From a bacterium (lineage in GTDB: Bacteria > Patescibacteriota > Minisyncoccia > Phycocordibacterales > Phycocordibacteraceae), in the NCBI GenBank assembly GCA_030651285.1, contig JAUSCN010000020.1:54106-118105 (forward strand): a stretch of DNA of 64,000 nt, read 5' to 3'. Within the stretch, counting starts at the first letter, position 1, and each line of letters opens with the position of its first letter. The notes beneath the pieces were generated by a model that did not search any database, was not told the DNA's origin, and was given only the letters and a program-made list of their open reading frames with translations. The position numbers and the translations under genes are program-made. Shown here piece by piece: positions 16,845 to 25,626 of the stretch.

Positions 16845-17414
16845 TCAAATAGCTTTAAATTCGCGGAAAACGGATGCATAGCGGGCGATAGTGCGACGAG
16901 CAAGTGTGTCTGACAAGATGAATGCCGAGCCTTCGTGCGCGATCTGGTTACGCACCTTATGCGCATCCCATGCCTCCTGAATTGACGGATAACTCACCTG
17001 ATCAACCTGCTTCAGCTTCTCGCCGACACCGACACCTGTATACCCCTGTTTCGTAAGAACATCGTCGAGCATGATGTCTGCCTCAATGATCGCCTCCTTC
17101 CACTCGCTCGAACTTGATCCGCCCGCAAGCTTTTCAATATGTTCCCAACGCGAATGTATCTCTCGCTTCGCCTCTGGAGTGAGCAGAAGCGTGTTGTAGA
17201 ACTTCCTTTCACGATCGCGCAACTCAAACAGCTGCATCGTCGTATAGATGATGATGAAAAGGCCGATGACGGAAAGTGCGTAGCCGATAATGACGATCCA
17301 GACCCAGACATTCGCAAGCAAAGCGACAAGTTGAGAATATTCAATCGAGTTGTAACACGACCCCCAAAGGCATTCATAGAGAAGCCGGTACCAATATTCA
17401 ACGTTCAGCTGCAT
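16845..17414 (-). CDS. Membrane-anchored protein with HEPN-like RNxxxH motif
   Basis: 189 aa. An N-terminal region is followed by one strong helix (VWIVIIGYALSVIGLFIIIYTT), then a charged helical cytosolic part ending in AHKVRNQIAHEGSAF. RNQIAH matches the R-x4-H signature of HEPN RNases, and the flanking helical pattern (ARRTIARYASVFREFKAI) fits. HEPN proteins often cleave RNA in stress or defence systems, but the motif is short and the family is not confirmed. It is the gene directly upstream of the intron-bearing initiator tRNA. TATACT lies 13 nt before the start. Confidence 0.55.
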   Translation of the reverse strand: MQLNVEYWYRLLYECLWGSCYNSIEYSQLVALLANVWVWIVIIGYALSVIGLFIIIYTTMQLFELRDRERKFYNTLLLTPEAKREIHSRWEHIEKLAGGSSSSEWKEAIIEADIMLDDVLTKQGYTGVGVGEKLKQVDQVSYPSIQEAWDAHKVRNQIAHEGSAFILSDTLARRTIARYASVFREFKAI

Positions 17415-17449
17415 AGCGTATGCACTCAGTATACGCGGAAGAAAAGACG

Positions 17450-18877
17450 TTAGCGGACCTTCTCCACTGCACTACCAGCCGCAAAAAGAACCTCTTCAGC
17501 CTGGTGCGGTGCGGTGAAATGAATGCCGATCGGGAGATGCTTGCCGTCGCGCACGACAGTACCCATCGGTACAGAGATTGCTGGCATGCCCGTAAGGTTT
17601 GCAGTGACCGTGAAAATATCTTCCAGATACATCGAGAGCGGATCCCCCTTCTCGCCGAACTTAAATGCTGGGGAAAGCGTCGTCGGAAACGCGATGATGT
17701 CGGCCTTTTTGAAAGCTTCCATGTATTCGCGGCGGAGCACCGCGCGTGCGGCATCTGCCTTTCTATAATACGCATCGATATATCCTGATGAGAGCACAAA
17801 GGTGCCGAGCAATATGCGGCGACGAGTCTCTTCGCCAAAGCCCTCGGTACGAGAATTAACGTAGTCATCGAGCAGCGTCTTGCCATTTGCATGGTGTCCA
17901 TATCGAATTCCATCGAGACGCGCGAGATTTGTTGAGACTTCAGCAGGCATGATGACGTAATACGCTGCGAGCGCATGCGAACTAGTCGGAAGCTCAATAT
18001 CGACAAGCGTATGCCCTGCATCCGTAAGCTTCTTTAGTGTCGCCTCAAAAGTTTCGAGCACATCTGCTTCTACTCCCTCTCGAAACAGGTGACGTGGTAC
18101 ACCGATATGGAACTTTGCGGAAACTTCGCGCTTTTCATAGAGACCATCTGGAATGGTCGTAGAGTCGAGAGCATCTTGTCCGCGAATTGCTTCATACAAG
18201 ATTTTCGCATCTGAAACCGATTTCGTGAGCGGACCGATCTGATCGAGCGATGAGCCCATAGCGATGAGCCCCGAGCGAGAAACCGCGCCATACGTCGGCT
18301 TGAGGCCCACAAGCCCGGTAAGCGCAGCTGGCTGACGGATCGATCCGCCAGTGTCAGAACCGAGCGCTGCGATAGCGATGTGTGCAGCAACCACCGCAGC
18401 TGAACCACCAGAAGACCCTCCAGGCACGCGAATCGTATCTATCGGATTGAGTGTTTTTCCAAATGCAGAGTGTTCCGTCGACGAACCCATCGCGAATTCG
18501 TCCATGTTGGTACGACCAATGAAAAGCGCTCCGGCTTCCTTCAATTTCTTGATGACCGTCGCGTCATATGTCGCACAGTAATTCTCAAGCATCTTCGACG
18601 CTGAACTTGCGATCTTTCCTTCTATTAAAATATTATCCTTTATCGCAAGCGGTATGCCGCAGAGAGGCGGAGCTTTTTCTCCTTCAGCGTCAACGCGCTT
18701 CTGAGCAGCGTCGATCGCCGCATCGTCAGCGGGAAACAATTCTATGTACGCATTCAGCCCGGGATTCTTCTCTGCAGCAGCTGTTGCACACGCATCCCAG
18801 AGGGCGCGAACCGTGAGTTCCCGCGCGCGGAGCGCGTGGGCCGCTTCCTCGATAGTCATTTCATTCGGTCTAGTCAT
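17450..18877 (-). CDS. gatA: Asp-tRNA(Asn)/Glu-tRNA(Gln) amidotransferase subunit A
   Basis: A 475-aa amidase that frees ammonia from glutamine for transamidation of mischarged Glu-tRNAGln or Asp-tRNAAsn. The Ser-cisSer-Lys triad is visible: Lys in LAIKDNIL, Ser in VPGGSSGGSAAVV and Ser in SDTGGSIRQPAAL. Length is normal. It overlaps the gatC stop by 8 bp, giving the order gatC-gatA. gatB is not in the window. Confidence 0.95.
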   Translation of the reverse strand: MTRPNEMTIEEAAHALRARELTVRALWDACATAAAEKNPGLNAYIELFPADDAAIDAAQKRVDAEGEKAPPLCGIPLAIKDNILIEGKIASSASKMLENYCATYDATVIKKLKEAGALFIGRTNMDEFAMGSSTEHSAFGKTLNPIDTIRVPGGSSGGSAAVVAAHIAIAALGSDTGGSIRQPAALTGLVGLKPTYGAVSRSGLIAMGSSLDQIGPLTKSVSDAKILYEAIRGQDALDSTTIPDGLYEKREVSAKFHIGVPRHLFREGVEADVLETFEATLKKLTDAGHTLVDIELPTSSHALAAYYVIMPAEVSTNLARLDGIRYGHHANGKTLLDDYVNSRTEGFGEETRRRILLGTFVLSSGYIDAYYRKADAARAVLRREYMEAFKKADIIAFPTTLSPAFKFGEKGDPLSMYLEDIFTVTANLTGMPAISVPMGTVVRDGKHLPIGIHFTAPHQAEEVLFAAGSAVEKVR

Positions 18878-19163
18878 GTTGAATGATCTGCTTCACCGAA
18901 AGGGCATCTCCCTCACGAGCTGCAAACTGCGAGGCAATCTTTTCAGTGTACGCACCTTGCGCATGCGGCTCACCATCTGTCCGCATAATATTTCGCAGCG
19001 CCGGCTTCTCTCCCTTAAGATCTTGAGGGATTTCGAGCTTCTCGAGCTGTCCGACATAGGCAAGAATCGCATCGAATTCCTTCGTGAATTTCTCGAGCTC
19101 AGCGTCCTCCACCTTAATGCGCGCGAGCGCCGCAAGCTTTTTTACATCTTCTACTGTCGCCAT
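18870..19163 (-). CDS. gatC: Amidotransferase subunit C
   Basis: A 97-aa GatC that stabilises the GatCAB complex. MATVEDVKKLAALARIKVEDAEL and the C-terminal LRNIMRTDGEPH match the family. ATG 19163 is preferred to the track's GTG at 19172 because TAGAGT lies 7 nt upstream of it, in the leaderless pattern seen elsewhere here. It starts 13 bp after ligA ends on the same strand. Confidence 0.9.
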   Translation of the reverse strand: MATVEDVKKLAALARIKVEDAELEKFTKEFDAILAYVGQLEKLEIPQDLKGEKPALRNIMRTDGEPHAQGAYTEKIASQFAAREGDALSVKQIIQHD

Positions 19164-19176
19164 TACCCGCACTCTA

Positions 19177-21174
19177 TCACGCCCCGAGCCTTATGAGGAG
19201 TTCGGCTTCCGTAAGGACCGGAATGCCGAGTTCTTTCGCATTATCGAGCTTGCTGCCAGCATTTTCACCCGCAACCACGAAGGAAGTTTTGACAGATACA
19301 GACCCTGCCGGCTTTCCGCCCGCCATGCGCACTCTTGCTTCGGCCTCTTCGCGCGAAAGAGTCGGGAGCGTACCAGTTACCACGACTGTCATACCCGTGA
19401 GCGGGCCCTGACTCGGCGCAACGACTTTCTTGAGTTTCAGATGTTTCTCAAGACGAGAAATAAGTGCTCGATTACCCGCATCCTTAAACCACTCCGCAAC
19501 CGCATACCCGATAATCGGGCCAATACCACTAATGTTTGAGAGAGATTCCTCATCAGTTGCACTAAGTTTTTCAAGAGTTCCGAAATGCGTAGCAAGAAGA
19601 AACGCAGTTTCTTCTCCCACATGCGGAATACCGAGTCCGATAAGGAATCGGTCAAGCGGAACCTCCCGCACATCTTTGATAGCCTGCACGAGCTTAGTAG
19701 CTTTTGTCTCTTCGAATCCCTCAAGCTCAAGCAACTCATCTTTTGTGAGCTCGAATATGTCATCAAAATCAGATATGAGATCATGCTCCATGAGCGTGCG
19801 GACAGTCTCGCGACCCATACCGGTTATATCGATCGCGCTCTTTCCAGAAAAGTGAGCGAGCTTGCGTGACTGCTGTTCAAAAGAGCCAGAGACCTTGCAG
19901 CGATGTGCAGCCTCTCCTGGTACGCGCTCAATACTTCCATCGCCACCGCACAGCGGCGAAGTTGTAGGAAACTTCCACCGCTTCGCCCCTTGCGGTCGCA
20001 GCTCACTAATGACCGACACAACTTCAGGAATGATATCTCCCGCCTTCTGCAAGATGACAGTATCGCCGATACGTATATCTTTTTCCGTAATGAAATCCTC
20101 ATTATGCAGCGTCGCGCGAGCGACCGTAGTTCCCGCGACAGCCACACTGCGCAAGTGCGCAACCGGTGTGAGCTTTCCGGTGCGACCGACCTGGAGCGTG
20201 ATATCTTCGATGATCGTCTGCACCTGTTCAGGCGGAAATTTGTACGCAATACCAAAACGCGGTGCCTTGCCGGTATACCCAAGAATGCGCTGCTGCTCAG
20301 GCGACTCGACCTTTAGCACAATACCGTCGATTTGATAATCGACTTTGTCGCGAGCAGAACCTTTCCATTTCTGCCAATATGCAAATACTTCCTCAAGTGT
20401 ATCAACGTGACGGTGCTCCGGATTCACCGGAAGACCTAGACCCGCTAGATATTCAATCTCTTCTGTCTGAGACTTCGGAAATGCTTCCGACGTCTGTGCG
20501 ACATCATATAAAAATACTCCAAGCGGACGTGCAGCTGCGACTGCAGGATCAAGTTGACGGATGGAGCCTGCTGCTGCATTGCGAGGATTCGCGAATAACG
20601 GTTCGCCTTGTTTCTGACGAAGCCTATTCAGCTTTACAAATCCAGAGCGGCTGAGGTATATCTCGCCTTCCGCGATAAGGTCGACAGAGCGAGCTAGTCG
20701 CTCAGGTATCTCGCGTATGGTTCTAATATTATGAGTCACATCTTCACCAATCACACCATCGCCTCGCGTCGCCGCAGTCGTCAAAACCCCTTTCTCATAT
20801 GTAAGAACTATCTTGAGTCCATCTATTTTGAGCTCAAGGTCATATGTCGGCACTGCTCCACTTACCTTACGCACCCGTTCATCAAACGCTCGTATGTCGT
20901 CTTCGGTAAACGCATCATTAAATGACCATTGGGAGATGGTGTGACGCACCTTCTTAAGAAACGGTAAGGGCGCACCTGCTACGACTTGCGTCGGCGAATC
21001 CGGAGTTATGAGTTCTGGGTATTTCTCCTCAAGCTCCGCGAGTTCATATTTGAGCGAATCAAGCGCCTCAGCCGATATCGGAGAGATGTCCTTTCCGTGC
21101 TGAAGAGCACGATATTTCGTTATCGTGCTCTTCAGCTGCTCTGCACGCTCTCGCACCTCATGTGGGACCTTCAT
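19177..21174 (-). CDS. ligA: NAD-dependent DNA ligase with reduced zinc finger
   Basis: A 665-aa LigA that seals nicks using NAD+. The adenylation Lys is in LELKIDGLK; TRGDGVIGEDVTHN and LRPQGAKRWKFP follow; then come the HhH domains and a C-terminal BRCT domain (LTGMTVVVTGTLPTLSREEAE). The zinc finger is altered: only two of the usual four Cys remain (PLCGG and HRCKV), with Ser or other residues in place of the first and last. ATG 21174 is chosen: TATACT lies exactly 6 nt upstream, and the track's extra 30 residues are non-homologous. Confidence 0.94.
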   Translation of the reverse strand: MKVPHEVRERAEQLKSTITKYRALQHGKDISPISAEALDSLKYELAELEEKYPELITPDSPTQVVAGAPLPFLKKVRHTISQWSFNDAFTEDDIRAFDERVRKVSGAVPTYDLELKIDGLKIVLTYEKGVLTTAATRGDGVIGEDVTHNIRTIREIPERLARSVDLIAEGEIYLSRSGFVKLNRLRQKQGEPLFANPRNAAAGSIRQLDPAVAAARPLGVFLYDVAQTSEAFPKSQTEEIEYLAGLGLPVNPEHRHVDTLEEVFAYWQKWKGSARDKVDYQIDGIVLKVESPEQQRILGYTGKAPRFGIAYKFPPEQVQTIIEDITLQVGRTGKLTPVAHLRSVAVAGTTVARATLHNEDFITEKDIRIGDTVILQKAGDIIPEVVSVISELRPQGAKRWKFPTTSPLCGGDGSIERVPGEAAHRCKVSGSFEQQSRKLAHFSGKSAIDITGMGRETVRTLMEHDLISDFDDIFELTKDELLELEGFEETKATKLVQAIKDVREVPLDRFLIGLGIPHVGEETAFLLATHFGTLEKLSATDEESLSNISGIGPIIGYAVAEWFKDAGNRALISRLEKHLKLKKVVAPSQGPLTGMTVVVTGTLPTLSREEAEARVRMAGGKPAGSVSVKTSFVVAGENAGSKLDNAKELGIPVLTEAELLIRLGA

Positions 21175-21279
21175 GCAGACAGTATACGTTTTTTTTCGTT
21201 GGTACTCCAACAAAAAAAACGCGTCGGGAATGGAGTCCATCGCGTTATTATGTAAGAGAATCACGCACTAGATACCTGC

Positions 21280-21810
21280 TTATTGATAACTAGCATTAAT
21301 GCCGCGAGACATGAAACGCACCTTCCCTGGGTTCGCTATCGTCGCACAAGGGATGTTATACCCTCGCGAGAAGAGATACGTCCTTAGACCTGCGCTGGGA
21401 TCTGGTTTATAGATCGTCACATCTGCACAAAGTCTCCCCGAATCAATGGAGACCCGTTCTGAAACAACCCACTGATTCGCATTCCACGAATCTATAGATG
21501 AAGAAACTGCCCCAACTCCATCGCACGTCAACGAAGGAGCAGACGAGGGTACCGGAGTGGTGTGGACAAAAAGATTCAGCTTCTGGTCTGCATAGAGCAA
21601 ACACTCGAGCGCAGCATCAGCCGCATAGAACGCATTCTGTGACTCTATGGCCGAAGAAGCAAGTATCTGCTGCTTATAGCCAAGCGAACTAAGCGTTATG
21701 CCGAACACGAGCATCACTGACATGAAAATTATTGCAACGAAAAGCGCGAAGCCTCGTGAAGAATCCGCTCTTCGTATTTCCCGCGCACTGTTTCTATTTT
21801 TTATTGCCAT
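21280..21810 (-). CDS. PilX-like minor pilin / pilus assembly protein
   Basis: 176 aa with a basic leader and RGFALFVAIIFMSVMLVFGITLSSLGY, the hydrophobic N-terminus of PilX/GspK-like proteins, followed by IESQNAFYAADAALECLLYA, which is typical of PilX. It is the last gene of the minor-pilin cluster and overlaps the preceding gene by 10 bp. Its probable role is in priming or tip assembly of the type IV pilus. Confidence 0.78.
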   Translation of the reverse strand: MAIKNRNSAREIRRADSSRGFALFVAIIFMSVMLVFGITLSSLGYKQQILASSAIESQNAFYAADAALECLLYADQKLNLFVHTTPVPSSAPSLTCDGVGAVSSSIDSWNANQWVVSERVSIDSGRLCADVTIYKPDPSAGLRTYLFSRGYNIPCATIANPGKVRFMSRGINASYQ

Positions 21811-22439
21811 GGCGTGAGATGGTCAGTAACTGTTACCGACTGTGTAACCCCATGGAAATCCCACGAAGTTCTAGACACTACACGCACCTCGGTAGGACTT
21901 GCCGCGGCATCTGGCACACTGAACACCTGAATCGTGCGCGTGTATGGCGTACGAGTGTTGCCCGTCTGCTGCTGTGTATACACCCCATCATTTCTCCGAT
22001 AAAGTGGCGTGCAGCCTGCTCCCGAGCAAGCAGTAAACGGAGAACCCGCGACCTGCACAGGATCAAGCGTACAGGTCAAAGGCGCTGCAGATGTACCCCG
22101 ACACTGAGTTACTGACGCTGTACCCGCACCTGAAATAAACTCGTTCCATGCGTCCGTCGATACGTTTGCTCCACCAATTCGATATGCATCAAGATACGAA
22201 TCATCACGCATCTCGCGCACATATTCGATTCCCTCCTGAGCGAGATATGTAGCGATTAGCTTGCCCTCGGCAGACTGCGCCGCAACCAAGGAGCGACTCG
22301 CAGAATACAGTGGCCCCGCGACCGATAATGTGACAATTGTGATCGCAATAAGAGTCTCGACCAGGGTGAATCCTGACACCCATCTTCGAGGGTTGCTCTT
22401 GGAATTTCTGCCTATCATATAAGGTTCATATTTTTTCAT
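21801..22439 (-). CDS. Minor type IV prepilin (PilV-like)
   Basis: About 212 aa with a class III signal: SGFTLVETLIAITIVTLSVAGPLY, where cleavage before Phe leaves Glu5. The following helix LIATYLAQEGIEYVREMRDDSYL is typical of PilV/GspI. The C-terminal head is rich in Cys and Thr. ATG 22439 (MKKYEP) is chosen over a TTG at 22445. It is coupled to the PilW-like gene upstream. Confidence 0.85.
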   Translation of the reverse strand: MKKYEPYMIGRNSKSNPRRWVSGFTLVETLIAITIVTLSVAGPLYSASRSLVAAQSAEGKLIATYLAQEGIEYVREMRDDSYLDAYRIGGANVSTDAWNEFISGAGTASVTQCRGTSAAPLTCTLDPVQVAGSPFTACSGAGCTPLYRRNDGVYTQQQTGNTRTPYTRTIQVFSVPDAAASPTEVRVVSRTSWDFHGVTQSVTVTDHLTPWQ

Positions 22440-22441
22440 AC

Positions 22442-22972
22442 TCAAATATCGGTGCCGCGCATCGTTGAGCCCGTCTGAACGTAGAAACGATCGGTGTTCA
22501 GTGCACTTGAACTAACCGTCCCCGAAACAACCATCAGCACACGTGGCTGCTGATAATCGTTCACTGACGTTTTCGCCGTACCGACGACATAGAACCGGAG
22601 CAAAGAGACGTTCACTGACGCATCAGTAAGCGTTCTCGTTTCAGTTCCTTTTATCTCTTGTATCGTGTTTCCGACAAGACTATAGGTTATCGGTACCGTT
22701 GCACCGTTCACATTAGCATCAAATGAAAAAGTGTTTCCTCCGTTTGCGCAGTCACTTGCAAAATCGCAACTATAGTTGACGCCGGTACGCATGTTGCGCG
22801 TCATGACCTCCAGCGCAAAAGAGAGGTTGTCGACGCCGGTCGATAATCCTTGCGCTTTCCGAGTTATACCGATCATCATGAGGTATGCACCTGAGGCCAA
22901 GAGCATGATGATCGAGAAAAGTCCGAGCGCGACCATAAGCTCGATAAGCGTGTAGCCACGTGTAGGGTTCAT
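22442..22972 (-). CDS. Minor type IV prepilin (PilW/GspJ-like)
   Basis: About 176 aa. TRGYTLIELMVALGLFSIIMLLASG is a prepilin signal and helix, followed by a TRNMRTGVNYS segment common in PilW/GspJ. ATG 22972 overlaps the stop of the upstream prepilin gene as ATGA, so translation is coupled. The track's longer start at 23065 lies inside the upstream gene and is rejected. Confidence 0.85.
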   Translation of the reverse strand: MNPTRGYTLIELMVALGLFSIIMLLASGAYLMMIGITRKAQGLSTGVDNLSFALEVMTRNMRTGVNYSCDFASDCANGGNTFSFDANVNGATVPITYSLVGNTIQEIKGTETRTLTDASVNVSLLRFYVVGTAKTSVNDYQQPRVLMVVSGTVSSSALNTDRFYVQTGSTMRGTDI

Positions 22973-23658
22973 GATGGACATGGGGAAGCATTCGCAGTTA
23001 TCGCCCCTGACGCCTCGACCCAGACGGAACGCGAGCCGCCCTGAGTAGAAGCAAGAGCGACACATGCTCTTGAGCCCGTCACATTGATGAAAGGGTCGGG
23101 ATTGGGTCGTGCGAAAACAATATCGAGCGTAGTCAGGCCATCACTCGCACAAGACCAACTTCCTGACTCATAGACGCAAAAATTAGTCATGTAGATTGAA
23201 TTCCCTATATTGTACTCTTGAATCTTTTCATCCTGAGAGGGGGTATACATACAATCGCCGGGTACGGCATTAGGTGCACCCGCACCTCCAGATGGTAACC
23301 CATGGCAATTTGGACTAGGGTCTGTGTCGGCAAAGAGAGTGAATATATGGTTCGGAGCGGTTTGAATATGAATGCCGTACCCGACATTTGTGTTGCCATT
23401 TACCACACGACTGCTGATGCCGTATGTTTCAGCCGAACGGAACGTTAGAGCAATATCATACGCCGTATTCGCAAGGATGAGCGACTTATTGAAAGAGGTC
23501 TGACTATTCATGGTGATCGCAGTAATGACCATGATGATCGCAGTGACGACCAGAAGCTCTACTAGAGTAAACCCCATTGGAGATGGGGCACGTTTTCTAT
23601 TCACAACACCTTTAGGGCGGGTCTCTGTCGGGACAAAAGCTCCCACTCCCATCATCAT
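22969..23658 (-). CDS. Minor type IV prepilin (GspH/FimT-like)
   Basis: About 229 aa with MGFTLVELLVVTAIIMVITAITMNSQ as the prepilin cleavage and assembly helix after a leader of about 25 residues. AYDIALTFRSAETYGISSRVV matches the GspH/FimT helix. ATG 23658 overlaps the pilD stop (ATGA), so it is chosen over the track start 23706. It belongs to the operon that continues with the PilW-, PilV- and PilX-like genes. Confidence 0.85.
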   Translation of the reverse strand: MMMGVGAFVPTETRPKGVVNRKRAPSPMGFTLVELLVVTAIIMVITAITMNSQTSFNKSLILANTAYDIALTFRSAETYGISSRVVNGNTNVGYGIHIQTAPNHIFTLFADTDPSPNCHGLPSGGAGAPNAVPGDCMYTPSQDEKIQEYNIGNSIYMTNFCVYESGSWSCASDGLTTLDIVFARPNPDPFINVTGSRACVALASTQGGSRSVWVEASGAITANASPCPS

Positions 23659-24431
23659 GGAGCTATCTGACGAATCAGGAGTTCGGTGAGAGCGAAAGGA
23701 TTCCATTGCGTAAAGTAAGCGAGGAGAAAGCCGGCGGCCAAATATGGCGCGAACGGGACCTCAACCCCCATTCTAGAACCCTTAGGCCTCCGCGCCAATA
23801 TGATTATCCCACTTACCGCGCCTATCCAGAACGAAAATATAAATCCAGAAAATGCAGCTCCGCCGACGAGCATCGAGAGTCCGAACGCGAATGGAGCATC
23901 CGCAAAACCCATGGCGCGCCCTTGGGAGAGTATATGGATGAGTGCGAGACTCGCCGCGATCAGGACAGCTGCGACAAGCGTGCCCATAAAATCTGATTGA
24001 GGTTGGGATGCCACACTTGCCGCAATGCTCATCGCCACGAACGGATACAGCAGCGATGAGGGCAATATCTGGTGCGAGAGATCGTACAGAACGAGCGCGA
24101 GGACCAAAGCCATCGACACAAACACGAGCGGAAGTGCGATACTAAGACCGATCTTGCTATACGCAAGCACGAACAGTCCGCCCAAGAAGATTTCAGTCAA
24201 CGGGGCTTGATAGGATATTTTTGCACCACAACACTGCGCCTTGCCGCCCGAAGCAAGATAAGAAATGATTGGTACGAGCATGAGTGACGAAAGCGTCGTA
24301 TCGCATATATCGCAGCGGGAGCGGCCAGAAAAAATGCTTTGCCCAGTATTGAGACGGGCGACGACTACCCCGATAAAACTAGCGACGATCGCACCCAACA
24401 AAAATATCGCCACCGATATCGGAGAAAACAT
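23655..24431 (-). CDS. pilD: Prepilin peptidase
   Basis: A 258-aa membrane aspartyl protease that cleaves and N-methylates prepilins. The N-terminal Cys cluster CDICDTTLS ... QCCGAKI is retained. The catalytic Asp residues lie in VLYDLSHQILP and RAMGFADAPFAFGLSMLVGG, the latter a variant of the GxGD motif. About eight helices are present. It sits between the major pilin genes and the minor pilins, all on the minus strand. Confidence 0.92.
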   Translation of the reverse strand: MFSPISVAIFLLGAIVASFIGVVVARLNTGQSIFSGRSRCDICDTTLSSLMLVPIISYLASGGKAQCCGAKISYQAPLTEIFLGGLFVLAYSKIGLSIALPLVFVSMALVLALVLYDLSHQILPSSLLYPFVAMSIAASVASQPQSDFMGTLVAAVLIAASLALIHILSQGRAMGFADAPFAFGLSMLVGGAAFSGFIFSFWIGAVSGIIILARRPKGSRMGVEVPFAPYLAAGFLLAYFTQWNPFALTELLIRQIAP

Positions 24432-24442
24432 GCACGCATCAT

Positions 24443-24477
24443 AGCAGAAACCCGCGGGATACCCGCGGGTTTCTGCT
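24443..24477 (-). terminator. 16-bp perfect stem-loop between pilin and pilD
   Basis: AGCAGAAACCCGCGGG / CCCGCGGGTTTCTGCT with a 3-nt loop. On the minus strand it follows the pilin gene by 22 bp and precedes pilD by 12 bp. No strong U-run follows on that strand, so it may act as a partial terminator or RNA-stabilising hairpin that keeps pilin mRNA more abundant than pilD mRNA. Confidence 0.6.
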
Positions 24478-24498
24478 CTTTCCCCCTTAAGAAGAAGA

Positions 24499-25002
24499 TT
24501 ACTTACTCGTGACGCACGAGCAGGTAGGAGTGGTGAACGTCACAGAGCTTACTCCGCAACGATTACCTGCCCCGTCGGCGCACCAATATGCCGATGTGGT
24601 CGAAGCGACATCTGCAGGTCGTGACACCGCAACTACGTATGCGGAGTTCGTCGAGAGACAGACTGCTGAGCCGCCTGATGAGTCGGTCACAGCCGCTTCA
24701 ATCGCTCTTGCGATGGTCGATTCATGGAACACAGTAGCTCCCGCAGTTCCTGGTACCGGACATGCTGCAGCGCCCGTAGCGGTACCGTCATTGAAGATAC
24801 CGTACGCGTTGTTGTTGTCCGAAAGGAAGAGGGCTGCTTGAGTGCTTATAGAACTGAGGTTAGCCTTCACACCAGCATCGTTACCCTTCGAACGTGCACT
24901 ATTAAGAGATGCGAGCACGACAGCCGCAAGAACGCCGATGATCGCAATCACGACGAGAAGTTCGATAAGAGTGAACCCGCCTGATGCTTTTTTAGTGTTC
25001 AT
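24499..25002 (-). CDS. Type IV pilin (major-type)
   Basis: 167 aa with GGFTLIELLVVIAIIGVLAAVVLASLNSAR after a short basic leader, the classic pilin N-terminus. The head domain has two pairs of Cys near the end (YWCADGAGNRCG and TCSCVTSK) that could form disulfides. It is a paralogue of the next pilin; both share the DNNNAY or GNVYA region and the 'ARSKGN/ARTRGN' turn. VKOR in the same window could supply disulfides. Confidence 0.9.
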   Translation of the reverse strand: MNTKKASGGFTLIELLVVIAIIGVLAAVVLASLNSARSKGNDAGVKANLSSISTQAALFLSDNNNAYGIFNDGTATGAAACPVPGTAGATVFHESTIARAIEAAVTDSSGGSAVCLSTNSAYVVAVSRPADVASTTSAYWCADGAGNRCGVSSVTFTTPTCSCVTSK

Positions 25003-25029
25003 GTCTGAATATCTAGAGATGCGCCGAGA

Positions 25030-25506
25030 TTAAGGGCAAACAGCAAGGGTACCAGCCGCTGCAAGGTTTGCCGTCGTTGCTGCTGGTATCGCCTTTGAGG
25101 TACCAGTGTAGTCTACGCACCAATAACCTCCACCAACGAGGTCAGCGGCAATAACGTAGGTAGTTGCGGTTGCTGCGCAACCGATTGCACCTGCACCATT
25201 TGCGGTATTAGCTGCATCGATAGCTCGTTTTATAGTAGTGTCACCAACTACAGACGTACCTGCTGCAGCCGGACAACTTGCAGTTGTCCAAGCAAGATCA
25301 ACAGTAGCGTACACGTTGCCAGCATTACCGTAGTAGATCTCAGCCTGTGAGAGCATACCCGCAAGGTTCGACTGAACCGCTGCGTTATTACCCCTTGTGC
25401 GAGCAGTATTAAGAGATGCAAGCACGACAGCCGAGAGGACACCGATAATAGCGATCACGACGAGAAGTTCGATAAGAGTGAAACCTTTTGAACGATTGTT
25501 ATACAT
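25030..25506 (-). CDS. Type IV pilin (major-type), tandem paralogue
   Basis: 158 aa with KGFTLIELLVVIAIIGVLSAVVLASLNTARTRGN at the N-terminus and an Ala/Thr-rich head with several Cys. It is the first of two tandem pilin genes. Upstream (25507-25626) are AT-rich hexamers TACAAT and TATAGT that could serve as -10 elements, but no SD. The gene begins the pilin/pilD/minor-pilin part of the cluster, separated from pilC by 120 bp. Confidence 0.9.
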   Translation of the reverse strand: MYNNRSKGFTLIELLVVIAIIGVLSAVVLASLNTARTRGNNAAVQSNLAGMLSQAEIYYGNAGNVYATVDLAWTTASCPAAAGTSVVGDTTIKRAIDAANTANGAGAIGCAATATTYVIAADLVGGGYWCVDYTGTSKAIPAATTANLAAAGTLAVCP

Positions 25507-25626
25507 AAAATATTATTTGGGCTAATGCCGAAATTGTACGCTGAGAGCGGCAGGAGCGGAAGCGGGGGTGTGGATAGCGTCACCCCTACGTACTATACCT
25601 TTTAGGTTCTAGGAGAATTGCAGAAA

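Noticed and set aside
17398-18021. 207-aa minus-strand ORF overlapping gatA
   Set aside because: A frame shadow of gatA with Arg/Ser-rich composition and no recognisable motif.
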